The notes: generated by a model not told the origin, from the letters alone. A stretch of DNA of 64,000 bases from Selenomonas sp. oral taxon 126 (GCF_001683335.1 NZ_CP016201.1:829234-893233), one strand, 5' to 3'. Positions 25,555-35,296 are shown, numbered from the stretch's first letter. Made by a program: numbers and translations.

Positions 25555-26453
25555 AGCCCCTCCTCCGTCGAAAACCGCGGGTACAGTTCCGGCTGCGGCG
25601 GCACAAATCGGTCGATGAGCAGCTGCGCCATCGCCTCCTTTGCCTCAGCATCCTCGTCCAGATGCAGGAGGATCTCCTGCACCTCATCCGCCTCCTTCAG
25701 CCCCTGCCGCGCCACCACAGGCCCCATCCCGCTCCCCGGCAGGATCTGGATCACGCGCACCGATTCCAATATCGCGGGCGCATACATCTGATAGTAGTCA
25801 TACGTCAGGCTCGCGATCACGCCGCCGTCCACCAGTCCGTCTGCCACTGCGCGCAGCGAGTCGTCGTGACTGTAGGTGAAATAATAGGAGCCGAAGAACT
25901 GCTCCGGGTTCTCGCCAAGCGTCCGCAGATGCGCCCTGAGTTCCAGATAACCCGAGTAGCTGAGCGGATCCACATAGACGAACCGCCGCCCGCGCAGATC
26001 AGCAAGCGACTGCGTCTGCGCATTGCGCGGCACGATCACATAGGAGAAATAGTAGTTCGCCCCGCCTCGCTCCGGCATCGCCAGGAGGCGCACGTCCTCC
26101 TTTTTCCCGTAGACCATATAGGCACCGCTCGATAGGAATGCAATGTCCGCGTCCCCCTTTGCGAGCAGCTGGTTGATCTCTGCATAGCTCCTCCGATGCA
26201 GGAGCAGCACAGGACGCCCGAGGAGGCGCCCGATGCTGCGCACCATCTGACTCTGATAGCCCTCCGTGCGCGCGTGGTTCAGCACCGAGATCATCGCCAC
26301 GCGCAACGGCGGCGTTCGCATCTCCATCTTGTACCCCGGAATCGGCTCCACCTGCTCGAAGTCGATCTGTGTCCGTTGCTCGACGTGGAGGTAGAAGAAT
26401 ACACCGACGAGCACCGCCAGCACCAGTCCCGTAAAAACAGATCGCCGCTGCAT
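25551..26453 (-). CDS. PhnD-like periplasmic substrate-binding protein (sensor accessory)
   Basis: A 300-residue exported protein with one N-terminal hydrophobic segment (VFTGLVLAVLVGVFFYL) that looks like an anchor more than a cleaved signal. The mature part follows the PhnD/phosphonate-binding family: LRVAMISVLNH, GDADIAFLSSGAYMVY, LADLRGRRFVYVDPLSYSGY and VADGLVDGGVIASLTYDYY. There are no ABC permease or ATPase genes beside it; it heads the kinase/regulator operon instead, so ligand sensing is its probable role, as for PgtC. Confidence 0.85.
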   Translation of the reverse strand: MQRRSVFTGLVLAVLVGVFFYLHVEQRTQIDFEQVEPIPGYKMEMRTPPLRVAMISVLNHARTEGYQSQMVRSIGRLLGRPVLLLHRRSYAEINQLLAKGDADIAFLSSGAYMVYGKKEDVRLLAMPERGGANYYFSYVIVPRNAQTQSLADLRGRRFVYVDPLSYSGYLELRAHLRTLGENPEQFFGSYYFTYSHDDSLRAVADGLVDGGVIASLTYDYYQMYAPAILESVRVIQILPGSGMGPVVARQGLKEADEVQEILLHLDEDAEAKEAMAQLLIDRFVPPQPELYPRFSTEEGL

Positions 26454-26576
26454 GATGCACCTCCTTTGCTGTGCGCAGTGTGAGAAACACTCTCTTCGTT
26501 TTCTCCTATTATAACATATTCCGCAACCGGAGAAAAAAACTGCCCCATAGAGAGGCAGGCATTTCGCATGTAGACA

Positions 26577-29500
26577 TCACTTCATCACACGATTCATCAG
26601 CGTTTGGAAATCGTCCACACAGTCATAGACGACAGCATCACTTAGCTTTTCAAAGAGCCGCTTCACGCAGGCGATCTTTGCCTGCTCGATGGGACGCTGC
26701 TGCAGCGTCGAGAGCGAGCCCTTCGTCTCCGCGACGAAGTAGATATGCTTCACCGAGCCCTCATGAAAGACAATCGCCCAGTCCGGCGCATAGCTGCCAA
26801 CCGGCGTTGGGATCTTGAACCCACGCGGCAGCTTGGCATAGCAGAGCACCTCCTCCTGCCCGTCCATCGCCTCGGCAAAACGCTTCTCCACCTGCCCGTC
26901 GGGGAAGAGATACTTCTGAATCGCCCGCTTCGCCTCGTACGCCTCCGCGAGCGGCCGTCGTTCCGTCATAAAAATACTCGAATCATAGCTGCCCACCCCC
27001 ATATTGTAGGTAATGTGATCGATCACCGTCGTCGCCTTCTGCTCCAGGATGAGACAGATCATCTTACGGATGAACTCCTCGGGATTTTCACGGTACAGCG
27101 CAAAGACCGCAGGACGGATTCCGCGCAGAATCTCAGCAACCGTGCGCCGCGTGAGCGTCGTCCCCGCTGCAATACGCCCGATCAGATCATACGTCACCGT
27201 ACCCACATTCGTCCTCTTCAGCGTGCGCGTCCGACTTTTCCCATAGTCGAAACTCATGCCGTCCGCCACCATCTGCGCATCCAGATCCGTCTGCTGACTG
27301 CCGTAGGTGATCGTGTATTGGAGACGGCTCACATCCAGTCTCCCGTTGATGTGATCGATCGCATTTCGGATCAGCTCCGAGGAGGAAAAATGCACCGTAT
27401 ACACATATTTGTGATTGATCTTTTTCCAGAGCTCTTGGAACTCTTTCCGATAAAAATGCTCATTCAGCGGATTCGGCGGTGTATTCGTCTCATTGGCATC
27501 GTGGAACATATCCCGCAGCACGCTCTCGTCGTAGATCGCCTGCACGAGGCGATGAACCCCCTCCGCCATCGGCACAAGCATCTCGGGCAGTGGCGCGAGC
27601 GTCCCCGTCGCAAGTGCCGTGCGATAGTCCTCCGTCACATGGTCATCATCGTCGATGTAGTCATGACGCAGGAGGTACTTATAGATGGCACGCGCCTGTG
27701 TTTTATCAAGCTGAACTACAGAACCATCCGCCGACTGCACCGTCTTCCCCTGGAAATACGCCTCTGACGCCGCCTTCGGACGCACGCGCAGCTCTGCCTC
27801 CATCTGCTTTTGCAGATCGCCGACAAAACCCGCATAGCTCTCGCTCGCGATCACCGTCAGCACATTCACCTCATGCACCGCATCCCCGAGCACCGTCCGA
27901 TCCATCCGCTGTCCCGTCTGATCGACCGCGAGACGCAGACCTCTGCCCACCTCCTGCCGCTTCGCCGTCACACTCGCTGCGTGCTTGAGCGTACAGATCT
28001 GGAACACATTCGGATTGTCCCACCCCTCGCGCAACGCGGAGTGGGAGAAGATCACGCGCGTCGGCTCATCGAACGAAAGCAGTCGCTCCTTATCCTTCAG
28101 GATCAGATCATACGCCGAGATATCATCCGACAGATCCGAGCCGCGCCTGAGACTACTATCCACCGCGCGTCCCGTCTTCTTGTCAATGCTGAAATACCCT
28201 GTGTGTACCTTCTCTACAGGCACATCGTCCAGATATTTCATATACGCAGGGTCAAAAATGTCGCGGTTTTCGTTCATCACCGCGCGGTACTCCTCCTCGA
28301 AGATCTGCCCGTACTCCCCAAGCACGGCATTTCCGTCTGCATCATACTGACGGTACTTCGCCACCTCATCGATGAAGAATAGCGAGAGCGTCTTGATCCC
28401 ACGTCGGTAGAGCCGCTGCTCCTTCTCAAAATGCGAGACAATCGTCTCACGGATCTGCACCCGCCGGAGATCCGCCTCCGACACATCGCCCTGCACATCT
28501 CCCGTATGGAGGGTTATTCCGTTCAGGAAAAGCACCGTTCCCGCAGCAGCATCGATGTGCTCTACCACATAGCCCTCATACTGCGCCATCCCGCCCGAGA
28601 GATAGCAGAGATTGTCCCCTGTAGAGACAATGCGCACCTCACGCTTCACCCCGCCCTTATATGCCACCTCGAACTCGATCCGCGCACGCGGCGGAACTTT
28701 GGGCGAGAGCACGATCTCCGCGAGATAGAGATAGCGCCCCGTCCCCGGCAGGTTCTTCACCTCGAACCCCTTCACCTCGATCTTCTTCACCAGACGCGCA
28801 TTGTAGGCATCCACCGCATCCAGCACATAGACGAGATTGTGACGCTCCGCGTGCGTCGCCGAATAGTTCAGCGTAAAGAGCGGGGCGAACTGCGCGAGCG
28901 CCTTCTGCGTCACCGAGTCCTTTTTCCCCATCTTCTGCGGCTCATCGAGAATGAGGATCGGACGGTTCGCCGCGATCACATCGATCGGACGGCGCGAGCC
29001 GAACGCATCGCGCTTCGAGTAGATGATGCGCGCCTCCTTGTTCCCGCCGCGTCCCTCGATCGACTTCTCCTCGTTCAGCGAGGCAGCGAACGCCTGCGTG
29101 TTGATGATCATCACCGAGAGCCCCGCATCGGCAGAGAACGCATCCAGCTGATTCAGATTCGCACTGCTGTAGACGAAGAACCGCGCCTTTCGCCCGTAGT
29201 GCTCCATGAAATGCTCCGCCGTCATCTCAAAGGACTTCTTCACGCCCTCGCGGATCGCAATGCTCGGCACCACCACGATGAACTTGCTCCAGCCATAGCG
29301 GCGGTTCAGCTCGAACATCGTCTTGATATAGACATACGTCTTGCCCGTCCCCGTCTCCATCTCCACATCCAGCGCGCACGCGCCGAGCGGTGCAGAGATC
29401 GTATCAGACAGATGGAGATTGCGTGCGCTCTGCACACTGCGGATATTCGCGAGCAGCTGCTCCTTCGTCAGATGCACCTCCTCATTGCGAAAACCATCGT

Positions 29501-29690
29501 CCGCCTCCGCCGTGAGAAGGGGTGCATTCGCATAGCTCTCCTGCACGGACAGCAGATTCCCCTGTGCAGCGCCCGTCCCCACATCACGCAGATACGTTGT
29601 GCGTGCAGCGTACGGCTGCCCGTCGAACACGCTGACAACCGCCTCCACCGCATCCGTCTGGTACGGCTGCACCGTAAAGTGAAACTTCAT
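26577..29690 (-). CDS. Type III restriction enzyme, Res subunit
   Basis: A 1037-residue helicase-nuclease. The helicase motor has Walker A METGTGKTYV (residues 111-120), motif II ILDEPQK and motif III YSATH. Motif VI-like QEVGRGLRLAV follows. Near the C terminus APDWAIVFHEGSVKHIYFVA followed by ETKG is the PD-(D/E)xK endonuclease site. All key motifs are intact. GGAG lies upstream of the ATG at 29690. The Mod gene normally adjoins Res; here a type I toxin module sits between them (29764-30033). Confidence 0.92.
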   Translation of the reverse strand: MKFHFTVQPYQTDAVEAVVSVFDGQPYAARTTYLRDVGTGAAQGNLLSVQESYANAPLLTAEADDGFRNEEVHLTKEQLLANIRSVQSARNLHLSDTISAPLGACALDVEMETGTGKTYVYIKTMFELNRRYGWSKFIVVVPSIAIREGVKKSFEMTAEHFMEHYGRKARFFVYSSANLNQLDAFSADAGLSVMIINTQAFAASLNEEKSIEGRGGNKEARIIYSKRDAFGSRRPIDVIAANRPILILDEPQKMGKKDSVTQKALAQFAPLFTLNYSATHAERHNLVYVLDAVDAYNARLVKKIEVKGFEVKNLPGTGRYLYLAEIVLSPKVPPRARIEFEVAYKGGVKREVRIVSTGDNLCYLSGGMAQYEGYVVEHIDAAAGTVLFLNGITLHTGDVQGDVSEADLRRVQIRETIVSHFEKEQRLYRRGIKTLSLFFIDEVAKYRQYDADGNAVLGEYGQIFEEEYRAVMNENRDIFDPAYMKYLDDVPVEKVHTGYFSIDKKTGRAVDSSLRRGSDLSDDISAYDLILKDKERLLSFDEPTRVIFSHSALREGWDNPNVFQICTLKHAASVTAKRQEVGRGLRLAVDQTGQRMDRTVLGDAVHEVNVLTVIASESYAGFVGDLQKQMEAELRVRPKAASEAYFQGKTVQSADGSVVQLDKTQARAIYKYLLRHDYIDDDDHVTEDYRTALATGTLAPLPEMLVPMAEGVHRLVQAIYDESVLRDMFHDANETNTPPNPLNEHFYRKEFQELWKKINHKYVYTVHFSSSELIRNAIDHINGRLDVSRLQYTITYGSQQTDLDAQMVADGMSFDYGKSRTRTLKRTNVGTVTYDLIGRIAAGTTLTRRTVAEILRGIRPAVFALYRENPEEFIRKMICLILEQKATTVIDHITYNMGVGSYDSSIFMTERRPLAEAYEAKRAIQKYLFPDGQVEKRFAEAMDGQEEVLCYAKLPRGFKIPTPVGSYAPDWAIVFHEGSVKHIYFVAETKGSLSTLQQRPIEQAKIACVKRLFEKLSDAVVYDCVDDFQTLMNRVMK

Positions 29691-29837
29691 CAGAGCATCT
29701 CCTCGCCGAAATATTCTCCACAGTACAACAATAAAAAAGGCAGCTCCACGCTGCCAGATATGATATAATGAATGCAAGCGCTATCACAAATGGTAGGCGG
29801 TCGTTCTCAGCCCCTGTATCATAAAGGGGGCATGCCT

Positions 29838-29906
29838 ATGGGACCATACGAATTTCTTTCGCTGGTATTCCTCGTTACGATCTGCATCGTAATATCGAAG
29901 GCATAA
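29838..29906 (+). CDS. Small hydrophobic type I toxin-like peptide, module 5 (22 aa)
   Basis: The peptide begins MGPYEFLSLVFLVTICIVI and ends with a lysine-containing tail. Length, YEFL start and hydrophobicity match modules 2-4. AAAGGGGGC upstream can pair with AGCCCC, hiding the ribosome-binding site. An extended -10 (TGATATAAT, 29761-29769) lies 60 bp upstream; no clear -35 is seen. It is on the plus strand, in the gap between the minus-strand mod and res genes. Confidence 0.6.
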   Translation: MGPYEFLSLVFLVTICIVISKA

Positions 29907-29907
29907 G

Positions 29908-29998
29908 AAACCCCGCCTCGTAGCTGCTAACTTCAGGCGGGGATCTTATCTCAATCGGAAATTAGTGGGGCTGACCGTTTACCGATAGCGCCCTTTCT
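29908..29998 (-). ncRNA. Antitoxin-type antisense RNA, module 5
   Basis: Promoter on the minus strand: TTGACG (30028-30033) and TATAAT (30005-30010) with a 17-bp spacer. The RNA begins AGAUAGAAAGGGCGCU and ends at a CCCCGCC/GGCGGGG terminator (29914-29943) followed by TTTCTTATG. The terminator overlaps the 3' side of the toxin frame. As it is co-directional with mod and res, its terminator may also separate their transcription. Confidence 0.6.
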
Positions 29999-30109
29999 AT
30001 CTCTATTATATGCAGAGCAGCACAATACGTCAACGAAAAAAATACAGAAATACGTCTTCTGCACTGCTATTTCGCCTTTTTGCATATTTCAATATTTCAA
30101 AACAACAGC

Positions 30110-32011
30110 TCAGAGCACCCTCCGCACCGTTGCGGGGCTGTACGCCGCAAAGAGCTGGTCGAAATTCGTGAGAGCACTGTCGTCCGCCATCGAGGCATCA
30201 CGGAACACCGCATAGTACGGCTTTCGCTTGGCGATTGCCGTTACCGCCTCGTCCGTCACCGCGCGGTCGAAACACGCGAGGAGGAAGCCGTCCGCGACGT
30301 TAAAGACGCGTTTCCCCGCGATCTCCTCCACCGTAATCGGCGCCGAGAGCGGGATGCCGAGATCGAGCATCGTCTGAACGAGCAAATCCTCCGGCGTGCG
30401 ATCCGCCTTGACATTGTCCACCTGCGCGAAAAGCCCGTCCTGCGTCACCGCATCGGGCGCATAGTAGACATCGGTCATATTGCTCGTATCGAGCCGCAGA
30501 CAACGGAATCCGAGGTCAAGCTCTGCTGCCTTCTCGCCCGTCTCAGCCGCGATCTTCGCCCCCGCGCGGCGAATGCGCTCCTTGCCGATCTCGCAGATAT
30601 TCCGATAGCCCGCTTTGTAGGCTGTGCCGCCCTCGTCCGTCGCCTCGGGCAGCTGCACCATGATGAACTTACGAGACCCTCCATCCTCGGCGTTCCGTGC
30701 CATGAGTGCGTGCGCCGTTGCTGCCGACCCCGAGAAAAAATCCAATACAATGGAATCCTTCTTCAGATTTGCAAGTGTAAGGAGACGTGTAAGAAGGCGC
30801 ACAGGCTTCGGACCATCGAATACTCCCGCATCAAAGAGTTGAGTAACTTCCTTCGCCCCCTCCTGACTGTGCCCGACATCTTTATAAAACAGAATCGAAG
30901 TGGGTGCCATCCCGTCATACTTCAGTTCGGACAGAAATCTCTTAATACATGGTACGCCGTTACCATCCTCCCCGAACCAAATCCGATTATCATGGAGTCT
31001 CTCTAAAAATTTATTTTTAGAGAGCCTCCAGCAGCGTCCTGCTGGAGGCTCTATTACTCGCCCCGAAGGGGCGGTAATTTGATAGTCATTTTCGGCAGTA
31101 TACGTTTTGACAGACATATCACTTGGTTTCCATATGCCTCTCGGATCATTATCGGGGTTTTGATAGCGCGCATTCGCCTCCTCCGTGCGTGGCAGACGCC
31201 CGATCTGAAAACTGTTAATATCACGCGCATACATGAGCACATAGTCATGACTGTTGGAGATATACCTTGCGTCATTTTTTGGCGCATAAGCCCGTTCCCA
31301 AACAAGTTCCGCAATAAAATTTTGCTCGCCGAAAATCTCATTGCAAACCTTCTTGAGATTCTCCTGCTCGCTGTCATCAATACTGATAAAGATAACGCCA
31401 TCCTCCGCAAGCAGACTCTTTGCCACCTTGAGACGCGGATAGATCATATTCAGCCAGTCTGTATGGAAGCGCCCGTTGCTGTCCAGATTCTTTTTGAAAT
31501 CATAGACCATATTTCCGTACTCATCATAGGGAACATTCGCCGCAACGAAATCCCCGCCCTCCATCGCAAAGTCATCATCGTACACAAAGGCATCATTCCC
31601 CGTATTATACGGCGGATCGATATAGATCATCTTCACCTTGCCGAGGTAGGTCTCTTGGAGCAGCTTCAGCACATCGAGGTTATCCCCCTCGATGTAGAGA
31701 TTCTCGCTGTCGAATCCGCCCGCCGTACCGTCCCGCCCGATACTGTCCTCCACGATGGGGCGTAGCGTCGCATGGATCGGCGCATTCGCCGCAAGGATCG
31801 CCTGCCGCTTGTCGGGCCATGTGAATGCATAGCGCTCCTCGCGCCCCTCCACGATCTCGCGCGCGAGCTCCTGCCGCAGCACATCGAAGTCGATCGCCTG
31901 CACGGCCTTCCCGTCCCGCATGACCTCCGTCAGAGCATTCGGGAACAGCCGCCCCACCGCCTCGATATGCGCCGCCACGTTGTCCCTGCTGTGCATCTTC
32001 AGCTTATCCAT
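30110..32011 (-). CDS. Type III DNA methyltransferase, Mod subunit
   Basis: A 633-residue beta-class adenine methyltransferase. The catalytic motif DPPYNTGN is at residues 132-139 and the AdoMet motif DFFSGSAATAHALMARN near 435. The target-recognition region lies between them (about 240-390). It modifies the recognition site and directs Res. The start MDKLKMHSRDN lies 21 bp after the end of the ATPase-TOPRIM gene. No simple-sequence repeats of the type that phase-vary mod genes in other pathogens are seen. The gene is full length. Confidence 0.92.
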   Translation of the reverse strand: MDKLKMHSRDNVAAHIEAVGRLFPNALTEVMRDGKAVQAIDFDVLRQELAREIVEGREERYAFTWPDKRQAILAANAPIHATLRPIVEDSIGRDGTAGGFDSENLYIEGDNLDVLKLLQETYLGKVKMIYIDPPYNTGNDAFVYDDDFAMEGGDFVAANVPYDEYGNMVYDFKKNLDSNGRFHTDWLNMIYPRLKVAKSLLAEDGVIFISIDDSEQENLKKVCNEIFGEQNFIAELVWERAYAPKNDARYISNSHDYVLMYARDINSFQIGRLPRTEEANARYQNPDNDPRGIWKPSDMSVKTYTAENDYQITAPSGRVIEPPAGRCWRLSKNKFLERLHDNRIWFGEDGNGVPCIKRFLSELKYDGMAPTSILFYKDVGHSQEGAKEVTQLFDAGVFDGPKPVRLLTRLLTLANLKKDSIVLDFFSGSAATAHALMARNAEDGGSRKFIMVQLPEATDEGGTAYKAGYRNICEIGKERIRRAGAKIAAETGEKAAELDLGFRCLRLDTSNMTDVYYAPDAVTQDGLFAQVDNVKADRTPEDLLVQTMLDLGIPLSAPITVEEIAGKRVFNVADGFLLACFDRAVTDEAVTAIAKRKPYYAVFRDASMADDSALTNFDQLFAAYSPATVRRVL

Positions 32012-32032
32012 TACAATCTCACTTTTCTAGTC

Positions 32033-33862
32033 CTATATGTTTTTGATCATCTTACTATATGTCATTTGAAATGCACGATCAAACTTCTCAAAAAACAATA
32101 TCAACTCTTCTATAGTAGAATAGTCGCCGTAGTAGTAGTTAAGCAGGTTTGTTGCATCTATAAACGCCCATACCTTTCCATTTTTCTCAATATCTCCAAA
32201 AATATTTTTTAGATCATCATTATTAAAGTCCGACGCAAGATCTACAAACCATGACCGAATTTTGGAGGCAGTATACAAAGCGGTTTCTTCCTGTTGATCA
32301 AGAGTACGCCAAAAAATTGTATGATTAGTCTCCACATTCATTATCTGATACATCATTCTATAAAGGAACGATTCCGGGGCGAAATAATCGGGAAAGAAGC
32401 ATATATTGTTCCTCTTTGTTTCTCTATCAGATAGGTTATCCTTATGAGGATCATATTTCCTGTCCAAGTATTCTCTTATTTTGGGTTTGTGCTCTGTTTG
32501 CTTATGACGAGCATCTCCATCCAATAGAAAGATGACTTGATCAGAATAGGGTCGATCTGCCTGAGAAAACCTCAATAATTCTTCGCAGCCAAGAGATGTT
32601 ACAATGGGGTTAATTAAGCAAGCCGCATGACGATATTTCTTGATATTTTCAAGTCTACATTTTATTTTAGAGGCATATTCCTGCAAAACATTTCCTCTCA
32701 GCGTCCCCTTTTCTTCCAATGTACTACATTGATGATAAAGTGCTCCAACAAGCATATTAAAAAGATGTTTTCCAACCTCATCCTCAAAATATACTTTGGG
32801 TTTTGGTTTTTGATACGTCACTTTTCCCAATAAATCAGCTTTCAAAAATTCATATAACTGTTGAACCGTGACCATAGGTGCAGATGGATTTTTTAGATAC
32901 ACAACTCCATAATCATTCGGATTTTTCTTGTGTTTTCCCAATAATTCCTTCAACACCGTCAACGAGTGTGTAGTCACAACAAATTGGATATTTAATTCAT
33001 TAGCCAACTTATCCATTAAATCCAATAGCCGTATCTGAGTGTCCGGATGTAATGAAACTTCAATCTCGTCAATACAAATAAGTGCTCCATTGTAATTGTC
33101 TTGCTGTGATAAAATATAAATATCCACAAGCGCACTAATAATATTTCCGAGATTATCCTGCCCGACAGACTTACCAAGTGCAGGTGTGTTCTCCATTTCC
33201 ATATGTAACGAAGACCGTGTGCTTGCTTCCTTATCTACAATGCTAAGATCCCCATCCTGTTTAATGCTCCCTGGCATAACGGAATTGTACCAATCACAAA
33301 ATTTTGTATGCGCCTTGCTGTGATAAAGCTTGTTATTTCTTCGAACCTCTTTAACACTCACAGATTCCTTACGTTCACCTAAAGGATATAATCTAGAAAT
33401 ACTCAAATAAATAGTCGGTATAGGAATCCTGGCCGCTCCTCCCACATTGAAATTTTCTTTTGCTATAAGCTCTGCTTCCTTTATGGTCATATCATCCCTC
33501 TCCTTGTTAGAGGTTCTCGGAATAATACGAATACCACGATTTGACTCTGTATCATTCTTAAAAGTCAGGCACTTAAGAACTGTTTCATCTGTATTGTCAC
33601 TGCCATAACGCAAATAAATAGTATAGTCATCATAGGCTTCTTCAGGAGAAATATAAAAGAAGTCATAAAACTTTGGTTGAAAATTGCCTCCAAAGGCAGA
33701 GCTTTTACCAAGTCCTGATCCAGAGGCAATTAACGATATAAGATTGGACTTACCGACACCATTCTGCCCACTTATCACAGTGATTTTTCTACTTATATCA
33801 AATTCCACATCATGAAAACTCCTAAACTCCTCAACTTTTACATGTTGAATTTTTGTTCCCAT
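32033..33862 (-). CDS. ATPase with C-terminal TOPRIM-like domain (OLD-type), partner of a Dam methylase
   Basis: A 609-residue protein. The N-terminal ABC-type ATPase has Walker A SGQNGVGKSN (31-40), a Walker B region (ALICIDEIEVSLHPD) and a switch (FVVTTHSLTVL). The C-terminal part has KVYFEDEVGKHLFNML and VIFLLDGDARH, which fit the E and DxD motifs of a TOPRIM nuclease, as in OLD and GajA proteins. AGAGG precedes the ATG by 8 bp, and the gene starts 12 bp after the methylase. Both are clearly AT-rich compared with mod and res. It probably acts with the methylase as a restriction-like or abortive system. Confidence 0.78.
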   Translation of the reverse strand: MGTKIQHVKVEEFRSFHDVEFDISRKITVISGQNGVGKSNLISLIASGSGLGKSSAFGGNFQPKFYDFFYISPEEAYDDYTIYLRYGSDNTDETVLKCLTFKNDTESNRGIRIIPRTSNKERDDMTIKEAELIAKENFNVGGAARIPIPTIYLSISRLYPLGERKESVSVKEVRRNNKLYHSKAHTKFCDWYNSVMPGSIKQDGDLSIVDKEASTRSSLHMEMENTPALGKSVGQDNLGNIISALVDIYILSQQDNYNGALICIDEIEVSLHPDTQIRLLDLMDKLANELNIQFVVTTHSLTVLKELLGKHKKNPNDYGVVYLKNPSAPMVTVQQLYEFLKADLLGKVTYQKPKPKVYFEDEVGKHLFNMLVGALYHQCSTLEEKGTLRGNVLQEYASKIKCRLENIKKYRHAACLINPIVTSLGCEELLRFSQADRPYSDQVIFLLDGDARHKQTEHKPKIREYLDRKYDPHKDNLSDRETKRNNICFFPDYFAPESFLYRMMYQIMNVETNHTIFWRTLDQQEETALYTASKIRSWFVDLASDFNNDDLKNIFGDIEKNGKVWAFIDATNLLNYYYGDYSTIEELILFFEKFDRAFQMTYSKMIKNI

Positions 33863-33874
33863 TTTTCTCACCTC

Positions 33875-34759
33875 TTAATCTATAATATCTCGTAAGAGTG
33901 CCTGCCCCTCACACATGGACAGTTCTGATTCCGTAGGAATCATATCATTCCTGCGAAAGATCATGATCTCATCCACTCTTTTTTTTGTCCCGGCAGAATA
34001 TGACCACGCCAACCTTCTACATGATCGCTCTCGATACAATTCTAAAATTTCGTCCTTAACATCGTATGTAATAACCCAGTCCACATTATCAAGTCGAGAG
34101 ATTTGCTCACTAATACGAATATGGTCACTATATCTAAAAAAATTCATATATAACTCATGACCTTTTGCATAATATGGTGGATCAAAATAAATCAGTGCAT
34201 TATCGAAGTGCTTAGGCGCATAATGGATAAGGAAGCTGTTAATATCTTTATTATAAAGATATATACTGTTTTTTCGTATAGCTATCTCCTGTATCCTCTT
34301 AATAAGAGCACCTCTGTTAAATCGTGCATCCATTCTCCATTTGCCACATTGGTCTTTCCCGCCAATAACGCCACCTTTAATAATCCCCGATCGATTCGTT
34401 CGGTTTAAATAGAATGTAGCAAATCCTAAATCATAACTATATTTTTGAGATTTTTCCATATATATTGTTCTTTGTCTATGCCATTCATCCATATTCAAAG
34501 GAACTGAAAGAACATCAGAAGTAAAACGATCTGTCTCTGTTAAAATAGCTCTCCAAAACGAATAAATTCCCTTGTCCAAATCATTGATTACAATTTTTGA
34601 AACAATATTATTTAAGAGCAGATTGATCGCAATTCCAGCTCCGCCAGCAAACGGTTCAATATAAGTTCCATTCATATGTCCAGTCTTCCGGATTAAAACC
34701 TCCATGAAAGAGGATAGCTTTCCTTTTCCCCCAGGATATCTTAAAGGTGAATATATCAT
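33875..34759 (-). CDS. D12-class DNA adenine N6-methyltransferase (Dam-like)
   Basis: A 294-residue alpha-class methylase of the D12/Dam family. Motifs are SPLRYPGGKGKL at the N terminus, EPFAGGAG (35-42, AdoMet binding) and the catalytic FDPPYYAKG (192-200). It is AT-rich like the ATPase-TOPRIM gene that follows, and the pair sits between a truncated helicase and mod. A methylase linked to an ATPase-nuclease suggests self/non-self marking. The target site cannot be read from the sequence. Confidence 0.85.
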   Translation of the reverse strand: MIYSPLRYPGGKGKLSSFMEVLIRKTGHMNGTYIEPFAGGAGIAINLLLNNIVSKIVINDLDKGIYSFWRAILTETDRFTSDVLSVPLNMDEWHRQRTIYMEKSQKYSYDLGFATFYLNRTNRSGIIKGGVIGGKDQCGKWRMDARFNRGALIKRIQEIAIRKNSIYLYNKDINSFLIHYAPKHFDNALIYFDPPYYAKGHELYMNFFRYSDHIRISEQISRLDNVDWVITYDVKDEILELYRERSCRRLAWSYSAGTKKRVDEIMIFRRNDMIPTESELSMCEGQALLRDIID

Positions 34760-34866
34760 GTACTAGCCCTCCAGCAACAATGTCTAATTATATAAATTAC
34801 ACTGTAATACTTTTAATTCCTGCACAAGTTCAATATTTTTCTTTGGCTGTTTCTCCTAGCAGATCT

Positions 34867-35175
34867 TCACCTCAAGCGCAGGCGCACCTCGAACTCCGTG
34901 CCGTAAAGGCTCGTCTCACGCGAGATGCGCGGGATATAGAACTCGCGCTTCTCCTTTGCTGCCTTTTCCCGAATAAATGTGGGCGAGGTGAAGAGGAAGC
35001 GGAACTCCTCCACGGACTCCAACTGCTCCCGCAGCTCCTGATACGCATACATGGAGAAACACGCCGCCGCAATGGACACTCTGCTGCCGCGCACAATCTC
35101 TGCCCGCAGATCGTCGCGCACCGTGTTTGTGACGTTATCGAATATCTTCACTCTGCTCCACCAAATCTTTCCCAT
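34867..35175 (-). pseudogene. N-terminal remnant of a type III-associated SNF2-like helicase with PLD-like start
   Basis: The 102 residues MGKIWWSRVKIFDNVTNTVR ... RISRETSLYGTEFEVRLR resemble the N-terminal phospholipase-D-like region of long helicases that precede mod and res in some type III loci. The frame then stops and no helicase motifs follow; the AT-rich methylase/ATPase pair begins 108 bp on. The simplest reading is that the rest of the helicase was replaced by that pair. The exact start (35175) has only a weak ribosome-binding site. Confidence 0.68.
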
Positions 35176-35228
35176 AGAGATTGGCTCGATCAAACTTTTA
35201 TCCCTATTATAACATATTTCAAAGAAAT

Positions 35229-35284
35229 CAAAAGAGCCCGCCCCTGCTCCCTTGTGCAGCAAGAGAGCAGAGACGGGCTCTTTT
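35229..35284 (-). terminator. Terminator of the acid phosphatase gene
   Basis: AAAAGAGCCCG and CGGGCTCTTTT form a long hairpin, bidirectional in appearance, 13 bp past the stop at 35297. Confidence 0.88.
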
Positions 35285-35296
35285 CATTGTGTTCTG

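Noticed and set aside
26577..32011. Phase-variable type III mod gene
   Set aside because: No simple-sequence repeat or long homopolymer is seen in mod or res.
32033..34759. BREX, DISARM or Gabija assignment for the methylase/ATPase pair
   Set aside because: The other components of BREX and DISARM are missing, and Gabija pairs its ATPase-TOPRIM with a UvrD-like helicase, not with a D12 methylase.
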